NCBI GenBank assembly: GCA_039545275.1
Contig: BCHS01000001.1
Span: 1,814,853 to 1,878,852, forward strand
Direction of reading: 5' to 3'
Length of the DNA: 64,000 nucleotides
DNA from: Pseudomicrostroma phylloplanum
Lineage: Eukaryota; Basidiomycota; Exobasidiomycetes; Microstromatales
Shown here: positions 1 to 12,047 of the stretch, piece after piece
Position numbering within the stretch: the first letter of the stretch is position 1
Layout: the number at the start of each line of letters is the position of its first letter
Notes under the pieces: generated by a model
Seen by the model: only the letters and a program-made list of their open reading frames with translations
What the model was told of the DNA's origin: nothing
Database searches by the model: none
Made by a program: the position numbers and the translations under genes

Positions 1-2787
1 GCTCGCCCTAGGGGTATCGCAACAGCAAGCCTCCCTAGCAACTTCAACGATGCGGTCCAGATGGTCCTGCTCCGAGGAACGCTTGCGCGCTTTGCTCGCC
101 CGCTTCTGGTAGTTGAGCTTCTCTGCCGCCGTTGCAAAGTGCGGTGGCGGTGGAGGGAGTCCATCGGCACCATCCCCACCTCCACCGCTGCCGCTGCCAC
201 TGCCGGCAGTGCTGGACCTTTTGCCCTTCTTGACCGGACCTGCGCCGCCGCCGCCGCCGCCGCCGTTGACTTTACTGCTGGTATCGGGAGAGACGCCGTG
301 CGCCTCGCATGCCCTCTGCACTTCTTCAAAAACGAGCTTGAGCGCCTCGCGCTGCCTCTTCACCCTCGCGGCATACCTCTTCATCTTCTCCCGATTCTGC
401 TGCGCTCGATCCTTCACTCCCGCCAGACGCGCAGCTGCGCTGCCTGCCGCCCCTCCCTTGTTGGCGACGACAGAGGAGGTGGTGTTGCTGTTGCTGAGAG
501 AGGGAGAGGGGGAAGGCGCACGACTGCTCTCGCTGCCTTTGCCAGAGGCACCTGCGCCTACGCTTGGAGAGTACGTCTCTGCTTTGATGCTTGCGACTGG
601 ACTGCGGGAGGGGTACCCAGCCTCTGTTGCTCGGAGGACTGCGGGGGATTCTCGGAGTTGTTGGTACTGCTGATGCTGCTGCTGCTGTTGTAGGTGATGT
701 GGCGGGTACTGCGATTCCGCCTCGTGGCCCACGAAGCCGCCGTCTTCGAGCGTGCGCGAGCGCTTCGGCTCGGGCGGGGTATCGGCTGTGGGGAAGTAGC
801 TCCTCTTGAGGCTAGACGATGGGCTAGCGCGCTGCTGTGACCCGCTTCCATTCGCAAAGTGGTAGTGGTTGCCATTGGTCACACTTCTTTCGCTCCAGTG
901 TGGCGAAAGGGGGCTTGGCTGGGTATGTGATGAGAAGCTGGAGTGCGGTGGTGGGTAGCGCGACTGGTTCGCATAAGAGCTTGCATAGTACCCATCTCCA
1001 CCTACGCCCGATCCAGCACTAATGCCAGCGGCTGGGCTACTGACACCCTGCGCCGGTCCCTGCGCGTACGAAGCGACATGGTATGAGTGCCCAACAGTAG
1101 GAGCAAAGGGGCTCTCGCTGCCAGAAATCTCGCTGTGGAGAGACGAGCGCACATTCGAAGTGTAGGTGGTAGCAGATGCTGCCGACATACTGCCGGTAGC
1201 GGAACCATACTGAGCGTAAGGAGGCGGAGACGCCGGGACTGCCATACTGAGTCCAGCCGAGGAAGTCGGATAGGCATGGTGTGGACCGTTCGAGGTACCG
1301 GGGCCGCCCATAAAGGCGGCACGTTGGTCGTAGCTTCCCGATGTCGCTGAATGGGGGTAAGACTGTGCTGAATGGAAGGACCCAAGCGGAGGCGTAGAGG
1401 CTCGAGAGGAAAAGTGGTTGCTGACATGTGCTGGTGAAAAGGCGACATTTGGCATTGCAGATGGCCATTGTGGTACGTTCGGCTCCATGAAAGCTGGGTA
1501 TGACGGGTCGCTGGATCCATGCTGACCCTGGATATGTTGTTGACTGGGAGGTTGATATTCTTTGTTATGACCTGCACTTTCTTCAGGCTGATTCATCTGC
1601 TGATGTCGGTGGTCATACGATTGATCGTCGGAATGGCTTTGATCGTGATGTTGATGTTGTTGACCATGCTGCGAGGTGCCCCCCACCGTGTCCTGCTGAT
1701 TGTTACTGACATGAGGTTGATGACTTCCTGGTGTCTGTTCTTCGGGGAGCTCAATGAATCGCCCCCGATCGGCACTATTGTTGTTAGCGAAAGCAGTGGT
1801 GGCGCAGAGCATCTTGAACAGGTCCACTCTTGAGGCGGGGGTATTGAGAACCTCATGGACGGTCACCGCCTGCATCTCCTTGCTACGAGTCTTCTGATCA
1901 GTCTCAGAGTCGTCTTGCCCAAGCTCTGTAATCGCCAGATTGTTCGCATACACTTTGTTTTCTGGAAAGCCGTGCAGACTATGAAACCAATGGTTGGCAT
2001 CGATGTTGTTTTCCCCGCTCGCCCAAGCAGCCATGTACGCGGTCGGGTCCAGAGCAGAGTATCGAGGCTCGGGCATCGACACTGTCCGCCATGCCGTGGG
2101 CCCCTCGGTATTCGCAGCATCACGTGTGAAGGCGCTAAACCTGGGATAGAGGGGCTGACACTTCCGAAAGTAGTCGACCATGAGGGGTGTTGAAAAGTGC
2201 TCGGCAGAGAAGAGCTCGCCGAATGCAATCTTCAAGAGGCAGGTGTGAGGCCCCATTGGTTTGATGCAGCTGTTGATGAAGGACTGGATGAACTCTGCCC
2301 TGAGCAGGAGATGCTCGTTGATAGAGGCAGTCCATGCTTGCTGCAGCTGCCTCTTATTCATGTCGGGATTCTTTTGTCGCTTCTCCTCTACGTCCAGGTC
2401 AGTGCTCATGACGACTTCCAGGATGAAGAAGGGGAACATGTCGGAGATGCTGAGTGGAGGGAGCCCGCCGCCCTCGAGAAATGCCTTGACCCTGCCGGTA
2501 AAGTATTCCACAACGAGCTCGTAGAACATGGACACCTCGGTATAAGAGCGTGGCAGTGTGTGAAGTGCATCGGCCTGTGGCCAATGGTCGGCATCCAAGG
2601 AGGGTCTTCCAAGGTGCGACCAACGGGCATTGACCTTGCCATAGGTGGGAAGCGAAGGCCAGACTACCGTTTCGAGGTAGGTTTTGACTGTTTGGCCTCG
2701 ACAGCAAGGCTCCCACGTGATCTCTTCAAAGGGTATGCGGTGAGTCATAGACGAGCTGCCAATGGCAGAGGAGGTATACGCTGCCAT
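1..2787 (-). CDS. Large unrecognised Gln/His-rich protein, 3' end off the window
   Basis: The minus frame is open from an ATG at 2787 to base 1 (929 codons) and has no stop inside the window. I do not recognise the family. Residues 1-240 look globular and start MAAYTSSAIGSSSMTHRIPF, with several Trp and Cys residues. Next comes an acidic, then Gln/His-rich stretch (about 370-430), a long Ser/Pro/Tyr-rich region, and a KRSR basic patch near residue 690. After a Gln run near 710, about residues 785-830 form a very basic likely helix (REKMKRYAARVKRQ), followed by Gly runs and another KR-rich stretch. The composition suggests a nuclear regulator, but no DNA-binding domain is recognisable, so that is inference. 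The frame stays open upstream of 2787 to a stop near 2970 without another ATG, so a spliced 5' exon is possible. Confidence 0.75.
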   Translation of the reverse strand, partial: MAAYTSSAIGSSSMTHRIPFEEITWEPCCRGQTVKTYLETVVWPSLPTYGKVNARWSHLGRPSLDADHWPQADALHTLPRSYTEVSMFYELVVEYFTGRVKAFLEGGGLPPLSISDMFPFFILEVVMSTDLDVEEKRQKNPDMNKRQLQQAWTASINEHLLLRAEFIQSFINSCIKPMGPHTCLLKIAFGELFSAEHFSTPLMVDYFRKCQPLYPRFSAFTRDAANTEGPTAWRTVSMPEPRYSALDPTAYMAAWASGENNIDANHWFHSLHGFPENKVYANNLAITELGQDDSETDQKTRSKEMQAVTVHEVLNTPASRVDLFKMLCATTAFANNNSADRGRFIELPEEQTPGSHQPHVSNNQQDTVGGTSQHGQQHQHHDQSHSDDQSYDHRHQQMNQPEESAGHNKEYQPPSQQHIQGQHGSSDPSYPAFMEPNVPQWPSAMPNVAFSPAHVSNHFSSRASTPPLGSFHSAQSYPHSATSGSYDQRAAFMGGPGTSNGPHHAYPTSSAGLSMAVPASPPPYAQYGSATGSMSAASATTYTSNVRSSLHSEISGSESPFAPTVGHSYHVASYAQGPAQGVSSPAAGISAGSGVGGDGYYASSYANQSRYPPPHSSFSSHTQPSPLSPHWSERSVTNGNHYHFANGSGSQQRASPSSSLKRSYFPTADTPPEPKRSRTLEDGGFVGHEAESQYPPHHLQQQQQHQQYQQLRESPAVLRATEAGYPSRSPVASIKAETYSPSVGAGASGKGSESSRAPSPSPSLSNSNTTSSVVANKGGAAGSAAARLAGVKDRAQQNREKMKRYAARVKRQREALKLVFEEVQRACEAHGVSPDTSSKVNGGGGGGGAGPVKKGKRSSTAGSGSGSGGGGDGADGLPPPPPHFATAAEKLNYQKRASKARKRSSEQDHLDRIVEVAREACCCDTPRAS

Positions 2788-3503
2788 GATTGGCAGTATG
2801 CAGGGGAGGGGAGCACAGGCGGCCGAGAGCGAAGGCGAAAGAGCCCAGGTCGCTGCGCGCCGGTCCTGAGCAGTATGCTCAAGGTAGAAGGTCGTGTCTA
2901 GTCCCTCTGCTCTGCCCCGCGCCGTCGAGGATGGTGTCGGTGAGACGAAGGTCTCTGGGTATCTCCGTTCGCTCTACCGGGGTAGGGATCGGGCGAAGGA
3001 GATTGAGTGACAGTAGTGAGATTCAATGACGAGTAAGGCGAAGGGCCGCGGAGGAAGAGACCGACAGTGGGGCAGGCGAATTTCTCGAGCGGGATCTTCA
3101 GCACCCCGTAGCACGTGGCGGACCCCGAGCGGCTTTGCACGTCTGCGCCTCACAGCCGCGCGTCACCTAGCCAACCGCCCCACTGGTAATCTACTGTCAC
3201 GAGTGGAACACGCACATGTCAAGACTGTGAAGAGAGAGGGGAACAAAGATCTGAATCGATGGATCGCAATCGCGAACGGGACCAAGAAAGAGGAAAAGTA
3301 CAAGGACCGATAACAAAAGGGAGCGGATCGGGCAGAGGGGGAAGAGGTGGTACGCTAAAGGAGGCGAGAAGATGACCAAGTATCGTTCGGATTTAGAAAA
3401 GAGAGAAGAGAAACGTTTTCGCCCCGAGAATGTATTGCCTATGCTTGTCTATGATTTTTATTTCCCTTTCGCCAATGAATGTCGACGCTGGTGCAGTCGA
3501 CCT
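2788..3503. other. Intergenic region, 5' of orphan gene and 3' of ACL
   Basis: No supported gene. It should hold the 5' leader and promoter of the minus-strand orphan and the 3' end of ATP-citrate lyase. About 2900-2970 is still open in the orphan's frame and could be an unrecognised 5' exon. Confidence 0.5.
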
Positions 3504-6500
3504 TTACTTGCCCTTGGCCAGGACACGCGACTCCTCCAGACCGCCGAGGAAGATGTCGTCGGCAGGGTGACGGTAGAGGGGCGCCTTGAGTCGCTTCTGG
3601 TCCAGGTGGTGACCGATGAATCCAATTGATCGACCAAGAACGAAGATACCGTTCAGGGTACCGATCTTGATGTACTCGTCAGCCTCCTCGGGAGTAAAGG
3701 CACCAGAGTCACGCAGCAAGTCGACGAAGCAGACTGCCAAACATCCATCGACGTTGAGGATCAACGAGTCCTTCTTGGCAGTGGTGACCGACTGAACGGC
3801 AAGAGCATAGTCGAGCATCGAGTGCGAAGGGAACTCGCGCTTGACGTGCTCTACGAGCACCTGCACTCGGAAGTCGGGGTTGGTGACCGACTTGATCTTG
3901 TGGCCGATACCAGGGATGAGCTTGTTGGCACGTCGCATCTCGTCGACGAACTCTCGAGGGGTGAGACCACGGTCCTTGGCCTGAGAGAAAGTCTTGGCAG
4001 CGTCGTCCAGAGCTCCTCCGAATCGGTCACCGATGGTCAGGAGACCCGAGACGAGGGAAGAGACGAGGTCCTTGCCGGCACGAGAGGTGATGATGGTGTT
4101 CATGGCACCAGAAACGGCCGGTCCGTGGTCAGCGGTGAGCATCAGAGCCATCTCGATGAACTTGGTGCAGTAGGCTGGCAGACGTCGCTTGAACCAAAGC
4201 AGAGAAATGACTCCTCCAATGCCCATCTCGCTCTTGAAGACTTCGGAGATCTTGACACCAGAGTACATGAGCTCAGATCCACGCTCGTCGGAGATCGTGG
4301 AGATGAAGGCAGCAGGCTTTCGCACCATGCCCAGCTCCTGAGCCCACTTGTAGTCGATGGGGATAGCCGGGGGAGGGCGCTCGGGCTTGGGCTCAATGGC
4401 ACCGGAGCCAACGAGCTGGCCGTAGACCTCTCGCAAGAGAAGGGGCAGCTCCTCAAAGGTGTCTGGCACGTAGAAGCCAGCGGCCTTCATGGCAGCATTC
4501 TTGGCCGAGGCAGTCTCCAGGTCGGAGTTGGCCATGCTTCCCGCGTGACCGAACTGCACCTCGGTGGTGAACATCTTGGCGCAGGTTCCGATGGCCCAGG
4601 CAACAATGGGCTTGGTGATGATGCCCTGCTTCACGGCGTCAATGACGCGGTACTCCTCCACACCACCGACCTCACCGAGCAAGACCAGCATCTTGCAGTT
4701 GGGGTCCTTCTGGTATCGGAGCAGGTGGTCAATGAAAGTGGTGCTCGGGTAACGGTCACCTCCAATGGCGATACCCTCGTAGGTTCCATTGGTGGTGAGC
4801 GAGAGGATGTTGTTGAGCTCGTTGGACATACCACCAGACTTCGAGACGTAGCCAACGGATCCAGCTCGGTACAGCTTGGAAGCGAGGATGTTGTCCATCA
4901 TTCCTCCGGAGTTTCCGATCCTGAAGCAGCCAGGCTTGATTCCACCGACAGTGGCAGGGCCGATGATGAGCACGCCAGCTCGCTTGGCGCGGTGCAGGAT
5001 CTCTCGGGCGAATCGCTCGGGCACACCCTCGGCGATCAGAGCCAAGGCTCGGATCTGAGGAAGCTGCAGGATCTCCAGCGACGACGAGTAGACGGATCGG
5101 CTAGAGGCAAAGTTGACCACAACGTCGGCATCGGGGTGCTTCTGCACAGCCTCCTTTACGCTGGTGTAGACGGGAAGCAGAGTCTCCTTGGTACCCCAGT
5201 AGAACTTCTGGATGTGGTGGCCTCCGAAGGGGTAGATCATGGCGGCTACGGAAGGAGTAGCTCGGCCGCAGGAGAAGTCGAAGTCGAGCATTCCCTGGAT
5301 GGCACGAGGCTGAAGACCAAAGACCAGCGAGCGAGTGTTCTCGTCGAAGGGAAGGTGGTCCGGTCGCGGGGAGGAACCCTTGGCGGAGTCAAAGTGCACA
5401 ATCTGATCCTGAGGCTGGGCACGCAGACCGGTCAGAGGGTCGATGGCACCGGTGCCCTTGGCATCGCCACCGTTGCTGTGGCCATTGACGCCCTTGTTTC
5501 CTGCAGGGGTGGCAGTGCCAGATGCGATGGGCAGCTCCTTCTGCACAGAGGCCAGACTGATCTCTTCGTTTGTCTTGAGACCGAGAGCAAGAGGGACAAT
5601 GTCGGTAATGTGAGTCTCAGGTCCGAAGACTTGGATTTCGACGCCGAGGTCCTCTCCTAGCAATCGCATTGCTCGAAGACCTTCCTGGTAGTTGGGTCCT
5701 CCTCGTCGCACAAAGATGCGCACACCGTACTTGGCGAGGGCAACCTTGTACTCCTTGAGGGCCTGAATGATACCCTTGAAGGTGGCTGCGACGTTGGTGA
5801 AGTTGGCAATACCACCACCGATGATGAGTAGCTTGCCTTCGGGGTTGACTTCGCCTCGGGTCATCAGGTCAAGGAGGGTCTTGGCGTACTCGTACGTCTG
5901 TCCCTGGGTAGGAGCACCGGAGTACTCTCCGTAGTTGGCGAGCTCGTGAGCGAAGCCGTGGGCGGCGATAGCGTCGGAGTATACAACGGAAGCACCTCCA
6001 CCTGCAACCATTGTCCAAATTCGACCGGTCGCGTTCAGGACGGTGAGCTTCAGGGAAGCACCTGTTCCTGCATCGAGCTTGGCAATGTATGCCTCCTCTT
6101 TGGTCATGTCACGACCGAAGGGAGCCGGCCAGACCATGGGCGGGCCTCGCTCCTCACCCTTGGCGGCGGGTGCACTGGTGGAAGCATCGCTGAAAACGCT
6201 AGGGTCGCGGGCAATGGCCCACTTGGGACCGCAGAGGTAGTCTGCAGTCTGGTCGAGCTTGGCTGCCATGTCGAGGTATGTGATGAGGCCATCGTCCATG
6301 ACGACCAGGGGGTTGATCTCGAGGTAGGCAAAGTGTAGGTCCACGTAGACGGAGTACAGGCGGACCAGGAAATCGGTGAGGGTCTCCTTCTTGGCCTCGG
6401 GCACGCCAGTGAGCAGAGTCGACTTCCACTGCTCTCGCGAAGGGAAATCTTCAGCAGGGTCGGCGGGGATGAGCAGCTTCAGGGCCTTGGCGTCTACATC

Positions 6501-7193
6501 TCCGACGTCGACACCTCCTTCGTGTGTGAACAAGATGTAGTCTCCTTCTCTTGCAGAATTGATGCACACGTAGAACTCGGTGTCAGCTGGGTGGGGCACA
6601 AAGGGCTCGACGATGAAGTTGTTGAGGGTACCTGTCACTGCCTCGACCTGCACGGTAGGGAAGAGATGAGGTGAAAAGGTGGACCTTCGGGTCAGTCCTC
6701 TGTGTGGTAAAGCCATCCCGGGTTAGGGCGAGAGCAGGCGGGCTCGCCTTTTGGCGAGGCTCTGCTCTCGTTGCAGTGCTCACCTTTTGGGGCTTGCCAG
6801 CCCTGTCTGCGATCCATTGCCTTGCGTCGTCCCAGTCGGCATTGAGCTTGAGGAGTCCTGCCTTTCCCCTTCGCTTGATGAGCTGGTCGGGCTTTGCGAC
6901 GAGCTTGGTGTTCTTTACCCACGAAGGGAGGGTGGCATCGGATGTGATGGTGTTGGACTGAGGGTCCCAAGAGACTTGTGCGACCTTTGGTGCAGGAGCA
7001 ATGAAGGACGTGGATGCCTCGATGGAGGGGTGGGCGGCTGGGGATCGAGGGAGCCAGTAGTTGACCAGGAGCTTGGCATCAAACTCGCGAATGGCTGGGG
7101 AGGGCGGGAGGCAGGGAGGGAGTGTGTCAGTGGGAACTGTACGAGGTGCGGACTAGCTGCGACAGGGGTGCTATGCTCACCTTTGGACGACAT
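3504..7193 (-). CDS. ACL1: ATP-citrate lyase (single fused polypeptide)
   Basis: Cytosolic enzyme that makes acetyl-CoA and oxaloacetate from citrate, CoA and ATP, feeding fatty-acid and sterol synthesis and protein acetylation. Exons are 7181-7193, 6784-7094 and 3504-6647. The phases agree and give 1155 aa, the length of the animal and basidiomycete fused form rather than the two-gene ascomycete form. The N-terminus [19 protein letters not shown] is the typical ACL start. The ATP-grasp citrate-binding half is followed by a low-complexity linker (about 505-550), the CoA-binding and ligase part with [10 protein letters not shown] (phospho-His near residue 808), and a C-terminal citrate-synthase-like domain ([13 protein letters not shown] region). 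The gene is divergent from the 8099 hydrolase across about 0.9 kb. No lesions were seen. Confidence 0.97.
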
Positions 7194-8098
7194 GACGAGA
7201 GTGGTAGACAAGTAGGAGTGGGGGAGGAGCGAGAAGGGAGGGCAGAGTCTGTGGTCACTAAGGTACTACTAGGAGAAGCGTAGAAGGTGTGACGAGGTCG
7301 TGTGGGGGTGGAAGTCGGGTGGTGGGCTTCAGAGGGGAGCAAGGTTCGAGGTGGGATGGTAAGGAAGTCAAGGCGTGGTATGGGTGGGGGGGTGCGTCTC
7401 TTGTCCTTTGATGGTTGGTTGGGCTTTCCCTTTTCCCGCTGTGCGTTGTGATCTTCTGTTTGATCCATGCACACTCGCCTGCTTTCCTCTGCCTGCCGCC
7501 CCTCTGCTCAACAAAAAAGCAGATGCGCCTCGCCTGCATTCACGGAACAGGCAGGGTGTGGGTGTGGGCGTGTGAGTGAGCGCGCCTGTGCTGCTCCGTC
7601 GTCCGCCTGTCCTTCCTTGCGCCTCAGTCTGCTTGGTCCGCCCACCCGCCTGCGCTCCCGCACCCACACGCCCCAAAGGATCGATCTGCTTCTCTCTCCT
7701 CTGCGCCGCGCGCCTGCCTGCCTGTCTGCCTGCACGCCCAACGCGCCCCCAAGCCCCCAAAGCCTTGCAAAGGGGCAGTGGGCGCGTCCCCTCCCGCCCG
7801 CCAGCCCCACCCCGACCTCGCACCCTCCAAGGTACTCACTCACAGGGGGATCGCTCACTTCCGTTCCGACTCACTCCACCGGCATCCTCGGACTCGGACC
7901 GGACCCTTCCAGCTCAGGAGCGGAGTCTTGTGTGGATAGGACGCAAGGGCCCACCCAGGTCGCGTATCAGTCAGACCCCGCACCTCGAGTACCGTAAGCA
8001 GCTGGCCAGTGCAATCGTAGGCAACGGTACCGTCTCCGCCTCCGTCGCAGTCATTGTCACTGCTAGACGATGGCAAAGAGTGCCAGCGAGTCTATCAG
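7194..8098. promoter_or_regulatory. Divergent promoter region, ACL / hydrolase
   Basis: A pyrimidine-rich stretch of about 0.9 kb lies between two divergent start codons, so both promoters must be here. A GTAAGC near 7992 and a CTAG acceptor near 8067 could frame a small intron and add an upstream exon to the hydrolase. This was not resolved. Confidence 0.5.
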
Positions 8099-11000
8099 AT
8101 GACCTCAGGTCAATTCGCCATGCCTGACCTCCCTCTCGGCACCCCCGAGGTCCATCTCGGCCCACGATGGCACCGCCAGTCACATGCACCTTATCCCGCT
8201 GGCATGCGCGAGCAGGCCCTTGGACCCGACCTATGTCTGCTCATGTCCAAGTCGACGACCAGATCTTGCTACTCTACCCTCGCTCCTCAGTGGGAAGCCA
8301 TCGACGAGCATGACATACACACCGAACGCGCTCACACGGCGACTGGGCGCTTCACGCAGCGCACACTGCATAGCGTCGATGTAGCATATACAAGCGTGGA
8401 CTGGGAAGGGCCTAGGCAAACGGCCGGATGGACTGCGCTGCAGTGGCAGGCCTTGACTTGGACTACGCTCGACGTCACGGGGACGGACGCCCCACTGGTA
8501 GCCTTCAGCATATCTGGAGCGCCTGAGTTCGCCCTCGTACCCGCTGAAGCGGAGCCACCACCCTCGTCCTGCATCGAGTGGTACAGGGGCGACTACTACG
8601 GCTACGACGCTGTACAAGCCAATGATGCCGACAGTCTGCAATCTCGCGCTGCAGCATCAGTCCCGCACATGATCAGCGTCAAGCCGGGCAGATACTACCT
8701 CATCGTAAAGACTCTCTACGAAATACGCGTCATGGGCGATCCTCACGGCATTCCCAGGGTCAAGTTCACTGTAGACCTCGAAGTGCAGAGAGAGACCCAC
8801 GAAACAGATCTCGTATTGATTATCACAGGACAGCGCTTCCTCTACCCCGACATCATCAACGGGCGCGTTGCAGGCAGCGGGAGCGAAAATATCGCCCTAG
8901 TCAGCGTGGCCGTTCGTAATCCATCGCCAAGAGCTTACAAGCTGGACAGTATGGGCGTTCATTCTCCAGGGGACAGGGCAGAATTCGTCGGTCTCGGCGA
9001 AGTAGCCCCCTTCAGTACCGTCAAGCTCACCCTCCAAATTTGGTTCGAGGGGCACATCCAGCCATCCTCAACAGACGTGAGCATGTCTCTGTGCTTCACC
9101 CCAACCTTTGGTCACCCGTCAGAGTATCGCTCTCTCCTCTTGACCATTCCTCTCAAGCACGTCACCTTCTCTGAGGATCCAGAGGTCGACTGCTCTTACA
9201 AGGTGACTTACCTCGGACCTTCTGGAGTGGAGATGGCAGTCATTGTCCCTCCTCTGGAGCCTTCCGCCCCCGATTTCTGCGCAGACACTGGGCTAACAAT
9301 CGTGATGCTCCACGGTGCGGGAGTAGACGTAGAGGGTACCTCAATGAGGAGGGCGCTACGACGTCAGAAGCGCTCCTGGGTTGTGCTACCAACGGGTATC
9401 ACGCCCTGGGGCTTGGACTGGCAGCAGGCGAGCTTTCACAGTTGGCGAAACGTCCTCTTTGAGCAAGAGTGGTACAAGCCGCTCACCTACACCCGGCCAT
9501 CGGACCGATACTTCTTGATTGGTCATTCGAACGGTGGACAGGGCACATGGTACGGCTTGACGCATCTTTCCGACCGCTTCGTCGGCGGCGTAATAGCAGC
9601 AGGGTACATTTCCCTGCAGGAGTACGTCCCATTCACCTGGACGGAAGGGAGACATTCCACCGACCCCAGTCTACGAGCGATCCTGGATGCTGCTCTGAAC
9701 GACTATCGCAACGACATGCATGCCTCGAACCTGGTTGGACTGCCCCTGCTCGTCAAGTATGGGGCTGAGGACGATAATGTCCCGCCATGGCATTCCCGCG
9801 CAATGGTGAGCCTCATCGATGACTGGAGCGCAGAGAGTGGCATAGAGGAGGCAGAGCGGCCCCGCATCGTCGAGGTGCCGCACCGAGGTCATTGGTGGGA
9901 CGAGATCTTGCAGGAAGACGATGTTCAAGCCGCCATCGATGCTGCGGAGAGCGACACTGCAACGGCTCGAGTGCCACCGAGCAAGTTTACTGTGACGTGT
10001 TCTGACCCTTCGGAAATGCAGGGCGCGTTCGGCTGGAGGATCATGGAGGTCGATATACCTGGACGCGTTGCGAGGCTCGAAGTCGAGTATGTAGACGCGA
10101 CCGAGCCTGAGAATGCTGCAAGCTTGCGTCTACGGACGAGCAACCTCCGACGTTTTCAAGTCGAGGCAAGCAGCTTGCCGTCGGGAGCTGCCGAGGGCTG
10201 CACGCTCTCTGTGGATCACGCATCGTTCGCTGTCGAAGCTCAATATACTCGCACACGAAGCATGACGTTCTACAAAGAGGCCAGCTGGTCACTCATCGAA
10301 GGCGAAGCGCTTACCTCACTACCACGTCCGCGCCAGATCTCCTCCATCACAAGTCTCCTCACCATTCCCCGCTTCCTACTCATCATCCCCGTCACCTCAC
10401 GTGTACAAGCAAACGACGGAGCGCGCGAGCAAGCGTACGCATCCATCGCCAGGCGGTGGGCAGCCGATCTCCTCCTGCACATCTCCGCCGATGTGCGAAT
10501 CGTCAGCGACGAAGACTTTCTCCGTGAGCGCTCAAATGCCTCTCGTGCAGCGACCAGCACAAGTCAGGAGCGTCTCTCTGCTCTGCTTCCTCCTCCACCG
10601 CCTCCGTACCGTGGCTCAGAGAGCGGCTCTGCCGGTATCCCGATGAGTTTCGGCGGTTATGACTACGATGACCCTCACGTGATCGCGATGCGCACGGATG
10701 ACGACTATGCTCAGTACCACGGCGGGGACGAGCCGTGCTACGACTATGGGTACGGGTACAGCTCAAACTACAGCACTAGGCTCGACCTGGTTAATGCCCT
10801 GTCCGAGGAGCAAAGGAAGAGCGCTGAAGCCTACAAGAAGCAGAAAGAATACGAGGAGCTGTGCGAGGCTCTGAGTGCTGAATTCGCCGAGGAGGAGAAG
10901 AGGCAGAGCGAGGAGCAAGAGGATGTACAGAGGAGGAGCTGGGTCTTTTTTGGTGGTCCAAAAGAGAATAAAGCCGTTGCTGCCGGTGCTGGGATCGAGA

Positions 11001-11685
11001 GGGAGAAGGAGAGGGGACGTAGGGATGTCGATGAGCCTCTTTCCGATGCCGAGAGTCCTGCAATCGTGGAGGACGGAAGGTCGGTTACCAGCGGTGGTGG
11101 AATCGACTTTATCCAGCACCTCTCACAGGAGCAGTGGAAGATCGGCGAGCGGGTCTTTGCCGAGCCTGGCATGGGTGAGTGGTTCTCTCCCACCTACAAT
11201 CTGCTCAAAAGAGAACATCACCACTGAATCCCCCTCCCCCATCTCCCCCCTCCCTCTATCTCCTTCCTCTCTCCGCGCTCCACCCGCACCCAGCCCTCCT
11301 CTACTCCCTCCCGCACCCGCACCCTCCGCATCGCTCCCTCGTCCTCACTGGCTCCTCCTCACCGGAAGGAATCGAGCGCGCCGGCCGCTTACTTCCCGTG
11401 CGCACAGGCACCGCTTTGCCAGAGTGGGTTGTGGTTGGGGGAAGAGCGGATCGATTTGCTGCTGGTGCGGGTGGGGTGGAGGCTGCGGGGTGAGTACTCG
11501 TTGGAGGGGGAGATGCACAGTGGGACCGTGGGAGTAGGAGAGAGAGTGGGAAAGTTGAAGCCGGAAGGGGGGGAAGATCCACTGACCTCCTCTTGTCCCT
11601 CCCTGTCTCCCCTTGTCTTACTGACTATACCAGGTGGTACGACCGTGACTGGGGCTTCTCAGAGGCCATGTCCTATCTCGGCTGA
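8099..11685 (+). CDS. Alpha/beta-hydrolase with large N- and C-terminal extensions
   Basis: Predicted serine hydrolase (esterase or prolyl-oligopeptidase-like), substrate unknown. Exons are 8099-11174, 11408-11489 and 11634-11685, giving 1069 aa. Splicing replaces the run-on end of exon 1 with a tail ending WGFSEAMSYLG. The catalytic core lies at about residues 400-620. It has an oxyanion-type VMLHGAG strand, the nucleophile elbow GHSNGG, an acid in KYGAEDDNVP and a His in HRGHWWDE. About 400 residues precede the core and resemble beta-rich adhesion modules. After it come an Asp/Tyr-rich stretch and a charged coiled coil (about 900-950). I chose the first in-frame ATG at 8099. The open frame begins upstream at a TTG, so a further 5' exon is possible. 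There is no signal peptide at this start. Confidence 0.8.
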
Positions 11686-12047
11686 ACCCTGCTGCACAGG
11701 ATGACTCCATCAACCTTTGAAGATTCACGTCAATTTGATTAATGCGACAAAAGCGGGCTAGCAATCTAGGTACAGTATAGGTATGGGGACGCGACGGAGC
11801 ACAATGCGAGAAGCGAGAGGTCGAAATTTGAGAGGGATACTGGGACTCTTGTTTGTATGTAGCTGTAGCTGTAGTTGGAGGGATTAGTAGTGTCTGTAGC
11901 ATCTTTCGAGTAAGTGAAGTGTAATGTAAAGTAGTGGAACGTCTTGTTCGGCAGAGCCCAAGGCAATATACTTCGTGCGTGTCTCCTTCCCTGTGTGGTT
12001 GTGTGGAGAAGGGGGCGACCATGCTCGTCTGCGCTCGCTCTATCCCT
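11686..12047. other. Convergent 3' intergenic region
   Basis: AT-richer spacer between the hydrolase stop and the stop of the GT41 gene. It should hold both 3' ends. No gene or structured element was seen. Confidence 0.6.

Noticed and set aside
3822..5660. 612-codon plus frame antisense to ATP-citrate lyase
   Set aside because: It mirrors a highly codon-biased gene; the ACL frame on the other strand is certain and the antisense protein has no recognisable features.
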